From positions 4,774,001 to 4,838,000 of the forward strand of contig NZ_CP068595.1 in the NCBI RefSeq assembly GCF_016772475.1: a stretch of DNA of 64,000 nt, given 5' to 3'. Below the pieces are notes generated by a model. That model was given only the letters and a program-made list of their open reading frames with translations. It was not told where the DNA came from and ran no database searches. The translations under genes and the position numbers were made by a program. The DNA is from Paenibacillus sonchi. GTDB taxonomy: Bacteria; Bacillota; Bacilli; Paenibacillales; Paenibacillaceae. Positions 48,471-57,040 of the stretch are shown here, piece by piece (within the stretch, counting starts at the first letter, position 1; every line of letters starts with the position of its first letter).

Positions 48471-48489
48471 ATTGAGAGTCATTCTCAGT
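48471..48489 (-). promoter_or_regulatory. Fur-box-like palindrome
   Basis: TGAGAGTCATTCTCA (48473-48487) is a 7-1-7 inverted repeat with one mismatch, resembling the Bacillus Fur consensus TGATAATNATTATCA. It sits just upstream of the ABC exporter start. Confidence 0.5.
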
Positions 48490-48647
48490 AAGGACCTCAT
48501 GTTAAGGATACTAAAGAGGCTGGAGTGATTTGTCAACGGAAAAGATAATTATAATGAACAGTGCCGGCGTTTTTTACCGGGTTACCCAATCCTAATCAAC
48601 CCTTTCTACATAAATTAAATGTATTCCAGGAAGAAGGAGGAGTAATC

Positions 48648-48749
48648 ATGGGCGAAAATGTTGGAGGGTACGGCGCTTTTACGTCTACAGGTGCCATTCT
48701 GGTTCTGTTCATCCTGCTCGTAATCATTACTAAATCTCTCTGGGTATAA
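48648..48749 (+). CDS. YjcZ-like single-pass mini-protein
   Basis: 33 aa: a Gly-rich N terminus (MGENVGGYGAFTS) and one hydrophobic helix (TGAILVLFILLVIITKSLWV). It resembles the YjcZ family of small sporulation-associated membrane proteins. AGAAGGAGG at 48632-48640 gives a strong start at ATG 48648, and a terminator follows at once, making a small single-gene unit. Confidence 0.72.
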   Translation: MGENVGGYGAFTSTGAILVLFILLVIITKSLWV

Positions 48750-48775
48750 TTGCAATTCTTCTTAATAGGTTTCTT

Positions 48776-48805
48776 AAGCCAGTTCCAAGAACTGGCTTTT
48801 TTTTA
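48776..48805 (+). terminator. terminator after the YjcZ-like gene
   Basis: AAGCCAGTTC (48776-48785) and GAACTGGCTT (48789-48798), 3-base loop, followed by TTTTTT. Confidence 0.93.
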
Positions 48806-48859
48806 CTGCATGCAGCGGCCGATATGCCAAAAACCTATGCATGGTCAGCGGTAAAAGAA

Positions 48860-48886
48860 TATAATGTAACAATGTGATTATTACAT
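48860..48886 (+). promoter_or_regulatory. promoter -10 with overlapping palindrome before the MFS gene
   Basis: TATAAT (48860-48865) overlaps an inverted repeat, ATGTAA (48864-48869) with TTACAT (48881-48886). The layout suggests a repressor site for the transporter gene. The -35 is not obvious. Confidence 0.4.
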
Positions 48887-48955
48887 AGAATAGCGCATTC
48901 CCTCGGACAAGCCTGTGATTTTGTTCGGAAAATGTGCTGCAACCGGGAGGAAATC

Positions 48956-50185
48956 ATGAAATCCAAACAACAAACCGCTGCTACGCTAGAATTGGACAAG
49001 ACCCGGCAGGACACCGGAGCAAACCGCTTCCTGCTGGTGGTGGGCATTATTTTTGTTGCAGCAGCTCTCCGTGCCCCCTTTACATCCGTTGGGCCTTTGC
49101 TGGGCATGATCCGCGATGATTTGGGGTTGTCCAACACGCTGGCGGGAGCGATTACGACATTGCCGCTGCTGGCATTTGCTCTGTTGTCGCCTTTTGCGCC
49201 GCAGCTTGCCCGCCGGTTTGGCACCGCCAATGTTCTGATGCTGGCTCTGCTGGCCTTGTCCATGGGCATTCTGATCCGTTCGGGTTCGGGTACGGTTATG
49301 CTGTTCGCAGGCACCGCGATGATCGGGTTGTCCATCGCGGTGTGCAATGTGCTGCTGCCGGGATTGATCAAGGGGAAGTTTCCGGAGCGTATCGGACTGA
49401 TGACCGGTGTGTATACCGTTTCCATGAATATCTGTGCAGCTGCCGCCTCAGGCATCAGCGTTCCACTGGCGCAGCATGCCGGATTCGGCTGGCGGGGTAC
49501 ATTGGCGCTGTGGTTTGCCGTAGCCTCGTTAGCAACAATATTCTGGATTCCGCAGATGCGGAATATGACTAAGGGAAGTACTGCAGATCACAAACAATCC
49601 TCCATCCGGATCTGGCGATCCCCGCTCGCGTGGCAGGTTACCCTGTTCATGGGTCTGCAATCGCTGCTGTATTACGTGCTGATCGCCTGGTTTTCCGTGA
49701 TTTTGAGTGAGCGGGGGATGTCCTCCAGCCATGCAGGCTGGATTCTGTCCCTCATGCAGCTGGCCCAGCTGCCGTTTACCTTTTTTGTGCCGCTCTGGGC
49801 GGGCCGGATGAAAAACCAGCGCAGTCTGGTGGTCATAACATTCATTCTTTTTATGATTGGTATTCTCGGTGTCTGGCTGGGCAGCACTGCCTGGATGGCT
49901 GTTTGGGCTATTGGGATCGGAATCGCCGGGGGGTTTGCCTTCGGACTTGCGATGATGTTTTTCAACCTGAGGACCCGCAGCACACAGGAGGCCAGCGAGC
50001 TGTCGGGCATGGCCCAATCTGTCGGGTATCTGCTGGCGGCAATGGGGCCGGCACTGTTTGGGCTGCTGCATGACGTGAATCATAGCTGGAACGTGCCGCT
50101 GGCCTTACTGGCTGTGGCGAGCGTCTTGCTGCTCGTGGCAGGGCTTGGCGCGGGCAGCAGCCGGTTTGTAGGCGACCCCAAATAA
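48956..50185 (+). CDS. MFS transporter, CynX/NimT family
   Basis: 409 aa with about 12 hydrophobic helices. LRAPFTSVGPLLGMIRDDLG in the first helix-loop segment is the hallmark of CynX/NimT-type major facilitator proteins, linked to cyanate, nitroimidazole or other small-molecule transport. ATG 48956 follows GGGAGGA. Stands alone; substrate not predictable. Confidence 0.9.
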   Translation: MKSKQQTAATLELDKTRQDTGANRFLLVVGIIFVAAALRAPFTSVGPLLGMIRDDLGLSNTLAGAITTLPLLAFALLSPFAPQLARRFGTANVLMLALLALSMGILIRSGSGTVMLFAGTAMIGLSIAVCNVLLPGLIKGKFPERIGLMTGVYTVSMNICAAAASGISVPLAQHAGFGWRGTLALWFAVASLATIFWIPQMRNMTKGSTADHKQSSIRIWRSPLAWQVTLFMGLQSLLYYVLIAWFSVILSERGMSSSHAGWILSLMQLAQLPFTFFVPLWAGRMKNQRSLVVITFILFMIGILGVWLGSTAWMAVWAIGIGIAGGFAFGLAMMFFNLRTRSTQEASELSGMAQSVGYLLAAMGPALFGLLHDVNHSWNVPLALLAVASVLLLVAGLGAGSSRFVGDPK

Positions 50186-50219
50186 GGCCGGCAGAGCCGC
50201 CTCCGCCTGAAAACGTGAA

Positions 50220-50981
50220 TCAGAAATTTTTCCTGGCGGCCACACGGATTCGCCTGTAGTCCATGACCCATTGATCACCCTGAAATAATTGCGGCTTCAG
50301 CTCCTGTTCGAGATCAGTGAGAACTTCAGTACGCTGATCAGGGGACAATACGCTCAGAATTCCATCTGCGAAGGTATTCAGCCAGCGCACCAAACCTTGC
50401 GCTCCGCCTTGAAGCGGAGTAGGGCGGTCGAAGCACAGGGCCAGCCCGACGGTGAAGCCGTTCTGCTCCAGCAAGGCAGCGTATTCTCCGATGCTGGGGA
50501 AATACCAGGGCAGCTCCAGCCTGCCGCTGCACCCGATAGCCTCGAAGGCCCGCGGCAGCCCGGCTGCAACAGAGGCGATGTTGCCCTGCCCGCCGAATTC
50601 GGCGATGAGGCGGCCTCCGGGACGCAGGCTGGCGGCCATGCTGGATACTGCTCCCTCTGCATCCAGCAGCCAATGGAGTGCGGCATTGCTGAATATGGCG
50701 TCCGCAGCAGGCTCCGAGCGGTAGGCCTGGCCATCGGCGAGGACGAATTCCAGCTGCGGATATTTGCTGCGGGCGGTTGCGATCATCTCCGGCGATGCAT
50801 CGATTCCGGTGACAGAGGCACCATACCCGGCAATTGCCGCAGCCAAATCTCCGGTGCCGCAGCCCCAATCGATAACCCTTTCACCGGGCTGAGGCTGAAG
50901 CAGTTCAATCAGCGGCTCTCCAAAACGGGAAACAAAAGCCATATCCTTATCATAGGTCCCGGTATTCCACTGCTGGTTCAT
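50220..50981 (-). CDS. class I SAM methyltransferase (Tam/UbiE-like)
   Basis: 253 aa. Motif I ERVIDWGCGTGDLAAAIAG near 33-51, GIDASPEMI, SNAALHWLLD and LRPGGRLIAEFGG resemble trans-aconitate methyltransferase-type enzymes. The start is ATG 50981, preceded by AAAGGAG; the longer in-frame extension has no ribosome site. Likely a small-molecule O-methyltransferase. Confidence 0.85.
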   Translation of the reverse strand: MNQQWNTGTYDKDMAFVSRFGEPLIELLQPQPGERVIDWGCGTGDLAAAIAGYGASVTGIDASPEMIATARSKYPQLEFVLADGQAYRSEPAADAIFSNAALHWLLDAEGAVSSMAASLRPGGRLIAEFGGQGNIASVAAGLPRAFEAIGCSGRLELPWYFPSIGEYAALLEQNGFTVGLALCFDRPTPLQGGAQGLVRWLNTFADGILSVLSPDQRTEVLTDLEQELKPQLFQGDQWVMDYRRIRVAARKNF

Positions 50982-51200
50982 TAGTATGCTCCTTTCGGGT
51001 GAAGCAGGAATTACTACTGTTGTATCATGGTGTGCACTTATAAGTGAAATATATAATACATATAAAAGTAATTGCCTCAGCCTATAACCTGCGGATTGGC
51101 GGGGCAACAGCTATGCCCACCTCTATAAGCTTGGGCATAAGCCCAGAGACAGTGTTGTTTGTGTTGATGCGGCTGGCTGGAAATGTTCTGTGTTCCGGTT

Positions 51201-51826
51201 TCATCTCGGACCATCCATCCCGTTAAGTGCAGTGAGGATGCCGTACAAGCTGAACAGGATCAGGATAGCCGCTGAAGAGAGGTTCAGCCAGCGGGTGAAG
51301 GACGCAGGAAGTTTGCCGCTGATCCATTTGAGTATGGAGACGAACAGCAGCCACCAGCAGCCAGAGCCGGCCGCGATCCCCGCAGGCAGAAACCAGGAGC
51401 TCCCGGCTGTAGTCCCAAGTGAAACCGAAAGCGCCGCAAAGCTCAGAAGGGTGGCCGGATTCGCCAAGGTCAGCAGAAAAGATGACAACAAACAGTAGGG
51501 GGTGCCGCTGCTGCGGGGGAGTCGGGCTTGGGAGTGGACTCGCCCCGCAGCAGGCTTTTTGCACCCAAAAGCCCAAGCAGCAGGCTGCCGGACAGCCGGA
51601 GCGGCAGGGCATAGGCGGAAGTGAAATCATTCACAGCTTTGAAGGCAGAAACGGTAACGAGAGCATATACGGCATCGGCCAGAGCAATGCCGAAGCCGGT
51701 GGCTAAGCCTGCACGGAAACCCTGCTGCAGGGTCCGGTTCATGCAGAGCAGAGACATGGGACCAACAGGAGCGGCTACGACGAAGCCAAAGCCGATGCCG
51801 CTGAGAAGGGGAGCCCAGAAGATCAT
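51201..51826 (-). CDS. LysE/RhtB-family amino acid exporter (frameshifted as read)
   Basis: Repaired length about 208 aa with six hydrophobic segments. The N-terminal GFGFVVAAPVGPMSLLCMNRT and GLATGFGIALADAVYALV are LysE-family hallmarks. The frame breaks in the run at 51498-51502 (G5 on plus, C5 on the coding strand); a sixth base joins the Ala/Pro-rich loop to YCLLSSFLLTLANPATLL. Its start overlaps the stop of the Lrp-type regulator, so they form an operon: the regulator senses an amino acid and this pump exports it. Confidence 0.83.
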
Positions 51827-52290
51827 GGAGCATGTTCCGAAGGGGGCAGCGGGACATTCGGAGTTTCTTTGACCGTTCCTAAGATAATGGTAGTACGGGT
51901 GCGGACAATGCCGGGCAGGCTTTTCAGCTCCCCGCTGATGATCCGGTCGAGATCACGGGTCCCCCGGCAGCGCACCTTCAGCACATAATCGTCATCCCCG
52001 GCTGTATGATGGCATTCCTGAATCTCCGGCAGCTTCTGCACCAGCTCCAAAAAAGCCTGCCGGTGCGCCGGACGCTCCAGCGAGACCGCAATCAGTGCTC
52101 CCAGCCCGTATCCGGCGGATTCGGCATCGATCAGCGCAGTGTATCCTTTAATCATTCCTTGTTCCTCCAGCTTCCGCACCCTGTCCGCCGCCGCCGGTGA
52201 GGAGAGGCCGAGCAGTCCGGCCAGCTCAGCCCAGGTGATCCTTCCATTGTCCATTACTGCCCTGAGGATTTTGTAATCAATGGCATCCAT
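51823..52290 (-). CDS. Lrp/AsnC-family transcriptional regulator
   Basis: About 155 aa. N-terminal helix-turn-helix (DAIDYKILRAVMDNGRITWA, ELAGLLGLSSPAAADRVRKL) and a C-terminal RAM domain (ECHHTAGDDDYVLKVRC). The start at 52290 (MDAIDYK) is 7 bases after AAAGGCGGG; ATG 52308 lacks a site. It controls its own operon with the LysE exporter, most likely through the symmetric sequence just upstream. Confidence 0.9.
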   Translation of the reverse strand: MDAIDYKILRAVMDNGRITWAELAGLLGLSSPAAADRVRKLEEQGMIKGYTALIDAESAGYGLGALIAVSLERPAHRQAFLELVQKLPEIQECHHTAGDDDYVLKVRCRGTRDLDRIISGELKSLPGIVRTRTTIILGTVKETPNVPLPPSEHAP

Positions 52291-52310
52291 AGGAGTCCCG
52301 CCTTTCATTA

Positions 52311-52389
52311 TTGTGTATTTATTACAAATTACCTTATATAATTAATTTAATCAAGATATGTTTATATTAATGTAAGGTGAAATACACAA
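52311..52389. promoter_or_regulatory. nested inverted repeat, likely Lrp operator
   Basis: TTGTGTATTT (52311-52320) mirrors AAATACACAA (52380-52389), and ACCTTATATA mirrors TATATTAATGTAAGGT inside them. The AT-rich centre is about 80 bases long, suitable for an Lrp octamer wrapping DNA. Confidence 0.5.
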
Positions 52390-52513
52390 TTCACTTTGTT
52401 TTCTTTAAAGGAATTTATTTTTTGTCTATGCTGCAATTAAAATCTCTTGCCTTTTCTTCGAAAAGAGAGTATAGTCTTACTTACGGCGATCAAAACGCCA
52501 AAGTACATAATAT

Positions 52514-52597
52514 GCGGTCATGGCGGAATTGGCAGACGCGCTGGCTTCAGGTGCCAGTGGTAGCAATATCGTGGAGGTTCGAGTCCTCTTGACCGCA
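52514..52597 (+). tRNA. tRNA-Leu (CAG anticodon)
   Basis: 84 bases. Acceptor GCGGTCA pairs perfectly with TGACCGC; the D arm is GCGGAATTGGCAGACGC; the anticodon stem CTGGC/GCCAG encloses TTCAGGT, giving anticodon CAG. A variable arm typical of class II tRNAs and the T loop GGTTCGAGTCC follow. The CCA end is not encoded. Confidence 0.95.
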
Positions 52598-52604
52598 TCA
52601 CACA

Positions 52605-52665
52605 AAAAAACCGTTCCTTTGGTGAAATGGAGTACCATCCATTAACCAGGGGAACGGTTTTTTTG
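52605..52665 (+). terminator. terminator after tRNA-Leu
   Basis: CCGTTCC (52611-52617) pairs with GGAACGG (52651-52657) inside flanking A and T runs, with an inner ATGG/CCAT stem; TTTTTTT follows. Confidence 0.9.
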
Positions 52666-52682
52666 TTGTTTAGGATTCGTTG

Positions 52683-52945
52683 GTCTAGATATCCTGAATT
52701 CCAACTAACACTTGCTTACCGGCTTCTTCGCAGGTGCTAGTTGGAAAAAGGGAACTTATTTTTCCGGAAATTAAGAAATCCTGAGATTGAAGTGGAAAAA
52801 GTAAACTTAATTGGGCCACTTTTCTGGAACAATGGCGAAATGAGCTGAATTAGTGTCCCTTTTTCCACTTCATCTGCCGTGGACAGGATGCTATGGAGAA
52901 ATTAGTTAACCTTTTTCCACTAAAGAGTTGCCGTAGGATTCTTTT
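52683..52945. repeat. dispersed GTGGAAAAAG repeat element, type 1, copy C
   Basis: Forward arms at 52738 and 52790 (51 bases apart) and inverted arms at 52849 and 52901 (52 apart). Close to the copy at 32145-32370, including the TCTAGATATCCT lead-in and the GAGTTGCCGTAGGATT tail. Confidence 0.8.
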
Positions 52946-52955
52946 CCGGCTGATT

Positions 52956-53037
52956 CGGACGGACCTGTTCCGTTATTTTGCCCATTTGTTCCTAAAGTGA
53001 GGGGAATGAAGTCAATTAACGGAAGCTGTGTCCGATT
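52956..53037. repeat. intergenic inverted-repeat element, type 3, copy B
   Basis: TCGGACGGACCTGTTCCGTT is mirrored by the segment ending AACGGAAGCTGTGTCCGA. It follows the type 1 element directly, as a similar element accompanies type 1 copy A. The remaining bases to 53131 show nothing else. Confidence 0.5.
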
Positions 53038-53131
53038 GGTCTGGAGAATCGCCTGATCTGCTCGAATAGCAGATTTCCTGTACGCATCCCTAGCGGAAGA
53101 ATCGTGAAGCGGCCCTTTTAGCTCAGAATGT

Positions 53132-55033
53132 TCAAGAGAAGTGAACAGAGAGCATATTCCAATAGAACAAGAAGAAAGTATAGCCCAAGCTCATAACTAC
53201 CAGCAGGTAGCGTCCGTACCGGACCATCCGCATTTCATCTGTATTCTGCTGCTGCCTTACTGTCTTAATGCCCAGGTGGATTGCCGCAGCGGCAGCGACC
53301 AGAGGCAGAGATGAGAATCCCCAGGTGTACCATGCCGGATAGCCGAAGAGAACCTGCGAGTTGCCATACAGGAGTTGGCCGATCAGGTAGATGGAGAAAA
53401 TGACGGCAATCAATGCCGCATGTCCGAGCTTTTGCTGCTTTTTGCGCCGGATAAATCTCAGCAAGCTTCGAATCACCTCTATGAGTACCATAACGGGCCA
53501 CGCCAATCCAATACCGGCATAGATGGCCAGAAGAGTAGAAGGCTGCTGTAAAAACGGAGGTTTTTCCTCTATAGTAACTCCTTGGATAAAGGTTAGCTTC
53601 CAGACGCCCTCTTGCTGGTGGAACGAGATGAACTCCCCGCTCTCTTTGTCCCGGAATAATCCTTCCCGGACAGGAATATAGGTTTTGGACTCCTTCGATC
53701 CCGTTCCCTCCGGAAAGACCCCTGTAATCCGCAGCGTTTCCCCTGCATTTTGCACAGCAAAGTTTTTTCCGCCCAGCCATCTGAACCATTTGCCCCAGCC
53801 ATGCTGCGGTCCCAGACCCATGGTATAGGTACGCGCATATTGCTCCAAGTCGGGAGAGGAGGGGGGAGCTACTGCCGGGTCCTGAATCAGTGGTTCAGGC
53901 AGGAGGCGCACAATAGCATCTGTCACTTGATCGCGCAGCGGTTTTCCGGGTGACTCTGCATTGCTCACAACTAATATGCCAAGCTTATGCTCAGGAATCA
54001 GCTGCATCTTGGCAGCGAAGCCGTCGATGTCTCCTGTGTGGGACAGGGTGAGAATCCCGTTGTCCGTACGATTCCGGAACAAGCCATAACCTACACCTTC
54101 CACACCCGGATGCTCTGTAAACTGCCGGGCCTGCATTTCTTCTACGGTAGTTTGTTTAAGGATATGCTGTCTCTGATAGCTGCCTTCATTCAACAAAGCG
54201 ATCATGTAGTGAGCCAATTCATCAGGTATCACACTGAGGGCGCCTGCCCCCGGCAGATTTGGGTAAGAGTAGGGGATTTCCTGAAAGCTTCCCTCCCGAT
54301 ATTGATAGGATTTAGCCATGTCCGGGTCGCTTTCCTGATGAGCCAGGCTGGCACTCGGCATTTGCAGGGGCCCGAACAGATTGTGCTGCATGTAAGCCTC
54401 AAGCGTGCTTCCCGTTACTTGTTCAACGAGGAAGCTGGCAAGGCCCGCTCCGGGATTGCTGTAAGCATATTCTGTCCCCGGCTCGCGAACGGGGGGCTGT
54501 GTGTCCAGATACTGCCGCAGAAAAGTCTCTGCTGACAAAGCCTTGTCCGCTGACTGCGCCGACAGGTTGTAGACACCTTCATCCAACCCGGCCGTATGCG
54601 TCAGCAGATGGTGCAGGGTAATGGGATGGCCGTGGAATAGGGGAACCTTGAAGTCTGGCAAATAAGTGTTAATATCCTGGTCCATCGCTACCTTCCCTTG
54701 CTCCTGCAATTGCATGACCGCTGTTGCAGTCATGGACTTGGTAAGCGATCCGACCCGCATTACGGTATGTCCGGGATCGACAGGAAGCTGTTTCCCGACA
54801 TCGGCATAGCCGTATCCCTTGCTGAATACAATGCGGTCCCCCTCTGTTACGACAACAGCCGTGCCCGGAATGTGATCCGCCTCCATAATTTTATTAAGAA
54901 GTGGAGTCAGGGTTTCCTCAAGCCGTTCCTGCGTAATGGCATCATCCGTGCCGGCTGCTTGAGCAGCAGGGACGATTCCGAAGATTCCCATCCAGAAAAT
55001 AACAGAAACGATAAATACAGATTTCAACTTCAT
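53132..55033 (-). CDS. exported serine hydrolase of the beta-lactamase/penicillin-binding fold
   Basis: About 633 aa. A signal peptide or anchor (MKLKSVFIVSVIFWMGIFGI, then VPAAQAAG) leads into a class C beta-lactamase-like domain (about 35-380). SLTK is the active-site SxxK, YSN the second motif and HTGD the third (HxG instead of KTG, as in esterase-like members). Residues about 500-630 carry four hydrophobic segments, so the protein is membrane-anchored at the C terminus. GGAGG precedes ATGATG. Divergent from a two-component system; likely a D-aminopeptidase- or esterase-type wall enzyme rather than a true beta-lactamase. Confidence 0.88.
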   Translation of the reverse strand: MKLKSVFIVSVIFWMGIFGIVPAAQAAGTDDAITQERLEETLTPLLNKIMEADHIPGTAVVVTEGDRIVFSKGYGYADVGKQLPVDPGHTVMRVGSLTKSMTATAVMQLQEQGKVAMDQDINTYLPDFKVPLFHGHPITLHHLLTHTAGLDEGVYNLSAQSADKALSAETFLRQYLDTQPPVREPGTEYAYSNPGAGLASFLVEQVTGSTLEAYMQHNLFGPLQMPSASLAHQESDPDMAKSYQYREGSFQEIPYSYPNLPGAGALSVIPDELAHYMIALLNEGSYQRQHILKQTTVEEMQARQFTEHPGVEGVGYGLFRNRTDNGILTLSHTGDIDGFAAKMQLIPEHKLGILVVSNAESPGKPLRDQVTDAIVRLLPEPLIQDPAVAPPSSPDLEQYARTYTMGLGPQHGWGKWFRWLGGKNFAVQNAGETLRITGVFPEGTGSKESKTYIPVREGLFRDKESGEFISFHQQEGVWKLTFIQGVTIEEKPPFLQQPSTLLAIYAGIGLAWPVMVLIEVIRSLLRFIRRKKQQKLGHAALIAVIFSIYLIGQLLYGNSQVLFGYPAWYTWGFSSLPLVAAAAAIHLGIKTVRQQQNTDEMRMVRYGRYLLVVMSLGYTFFLFYWNMLSVHFS

Positions 55034-55104
55034 CATCAGAACCTCCAAAACTAGTGCTGTGTAAATCTTCTGTGATTAGCATAAGGGAGAATTCTTTCAC
55101 AGCT

Positions 55105-55150
55105 ATGTCGCCAATCTTACAATAACCTTAAATCGCTTAAAATAAGCCCG
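55105..55150 (+). promoter_or_regulatory. possible direct-repeat operator before the two-component genes
   Basis: CTTACAATAAC, CTTAAATCG and CTTAAAATAAG follow one another with about 10-base spacing, the layout of an OmpR-family regulator site. It sits in the divergent promoter region of the serine hydrolase and the response regulator. Confidence 0.3.
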
Positions 55151-55203
55151 GAATATGATAGACTAATGGACATGAAAGCGGGAACGAATGAGGAGGCTTG
55201 GAT

Positions 55204-55920
55204 GTGCAGCGAACGGTACTGCTCGTCGACGACAACCGGGAAATTATAGAGCTTTTGAAACTTTTTCTGGAGAAGGAAGGACTGCGTATCTTAGAAGCTT
55301 ATAATGGTGCTCAGGCATGGACATGCATTCAGCAGGAATCCATTGATCTGGCCGTGCTTGATATTATGATGCCTGAGCTTAACGGTGTTCAATTGCTGCA
55401 GCTGCTCCGCGCGGAGTACAAGCTGCCGGTAATTCTGCTGTCTGCCAAAAATCAGGACAGTGATAAAATTCTGGGCCTGCGCCTGGGCGCAGACGATTTC
55501 ATTTCCAAACCGTTTAATCCGCTGGAGGTTGTGGCCCGGATCCATGCCATGCTAAGGCGTACTTATGATTTCAATGAACCGGCAGAACCCGTCCAGGATA
55601 CCCTGGGTCATACCAGTATCGGGGAGCTGATGCTTGACCATACAGACTGCGTGTTGTATAAGGCCGGGCGGGAGATTTCATTAACCGCAATCGAATATAA
55701 GCTGCTGTCCACGCTGATGAATGCGCCTGGGCGCATTTTTACCAAAAAGCAATTGTTCGAGCAGGTCTGGTCAGAGCATTATTATGAGGATGCCAATACC
55801 ATTATGGTGCATATCTCCAGATTGCGGGACAAGGTGGAGGAAACCCCGAAGCAGCCTGTGTATATCCGGACGATCCGGGGACTGGGGTATAAGTTTGCCA
55901 AAAAGGATGATTTCCGCTGA
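55204..55920 (+). CDS. OmpR/PhoB-family response regulator
   Basis: About 238 aa. Receiver domain: DDN near 8-10, phosphorylation Asp in LAVLDIMMPELNG near 52, Lys in FISKPFNPLE. Winged-helix DNA-binding domain follows (LTAIEYKLLSTLMNAPGRIF, ANTIMVHISRLRDKVE, IRTIRGLGYKF). GTG 55204 is 7 bases after AGGAGG and is preferred over TTG 55198. It forms an operon with the kinase downstream. Confidence 0.94.
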   Translation: MQRTVLLVDDNREIIELLKLFLEKEGLRILEAYNGAQAWTCIQQESIDLAVLDIMMPELNGVQLLQLLRAEYKLPVILLSAKNQDSDKILGLRLGADDFISKPFNPLEVVARIHAMLRRTYDFNEPAEPVQDTLGHTSIGELMLDHTDCVLYKAGREISLTAIEYKLLSTLMNAPGRIFTKKQLFEQVWSEHYYEDANTIMVHISRLRDKVEETPKQPVYIRTIRGLGYKFAKKDDFR

Positions 55921-56998
55921 AAAAAACGAAGCTTTTCTCCAAGTTGATCCGATCCTATATTTATTTTGCCCTTACGCTCGGGCTGGTTGTTGTGGTTTTT
56001 CTGATGATCGCTCTCGATATCGATACTCAAACTATAGAACTTAGACTGCCCACTTTGCTGCTGGTGCTGGGGCTGTTTGGCATGAGTATTTATATATTCA
56101 GCCAGTTGATGGTCAAACGCATTACCAGGCCGCTGGAGCATATTGCGGAGGCTATAGAGAGAATGGGCAAAGGAGAGTATAAAGAACGTCTCTCTATTAC
56201 AGCGGACTATGAGTTCTCGGTGATTCAGCACCGTTTTAATGAGATGGCAGAGTCGCTGGAACAGGCCGAGCGGGAGAACCGCAGACTGCAGGATAGCAAA
56301 CAGCGGATGCTCGCTGATCTGTCCCACGATCTAAAAACACCGGTTACGACGATCCAAGGCTATGCCAAGGCACTGCAGCTGGGGCTCGTGGATAGTGAGG
56401 AGAAGAAGGAACGGTACCTGCAGCTCATCTATAACAAAGCTACCGTGGTCACTGCCCTGATCGATGATCTGTTCAGACTGTCCAAGCTGGAGCGTCCGGA
56501 CCATCCTATATCGGTTGAGCGGGGAGATTTGGCAGAATTGCTGAGAGAAATTGCCGCCGATTATTACGATGCCATGGAGGACAAAGGAATGGTTATGGAA
56601 CTGTATATACCTTCGGGTGAGGTTATGGCGGATTATGACCCGGGACTTATGCGCAGAGCCATAGCCAATCTGCTGTCCAACGCAGTACAGCATAACAGCG
56701 GGGGGACGGTAGTTCTGATCGCTCTGGAGGAATTGGCTGAGGATGTGAGGATTAGAGTTCAGGATAACGGGGGCGGAATATCCGATGAATTGAAGGAAGT
56801 GATTTTTGATCCTTTTGTGCGCGGGATGCGGCCCGGCCGGGAGATGGGGGCACCGGGCTGGGGCTGGCAATCTCCAAGCAAATCCTGGAGCTGCATAGAG
56901 GGAAGCTGAAGCTGGATAACCGGAACGGACTGACCGTATTTGAACTTGTGGTCTGCAAGAAATCCGGGACCGGAGAACCGGCGGCAGGACACGAATAA
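55917..56998 (+). CDS. sensor histidine kinase (frameshifted as read)
   Basis: Repaired length about 360 aa. Two TM helices in the first 60 residues, a HAMP segment (RITRPLEHIAEAIERMGKGE), the phospho-acceptor box LADLSHDLKTPVTTIQGYAK near 135, then an ATPase domain with N box NLLSNAVQH and G1 VQDNGGGI. The frame breaks at GGG 56823-56825; one more G gives VRGDAARPGDGGTGLGLAIS, restoring the G2 box and the C terminus. The start is uncertain: a CTG at 55917 that overlaps the regulator stop, or TTG 55944. Signal unknown. Confidence 0.86.
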
Positions 56999-57001
56999 CC
57001 C

Positions 57002-57037
57002 GGAAAGGGCCTTGTGGAATCAAGGCCTTTTTTGGTT
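57002..57037 (+). terminator. terminator after the histidine kinase gene
   Basis: AAGGGCCTTG (about 57004-57013) pairs with CAAGGCCTT (57020-57028), followed by TTTTTT. The group II intron begins within a few bases of it. Confidence 0.85.
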
Positions 57038-57040
57038 TGC

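Noticed and set aside
53132..55033. True beta-lactamase resistance gene
   Set aside because: The third motif is HTG, not KTG, and the protein has a long C-terminal membrane region, which fits esterase- or peptidase-like relatives better.
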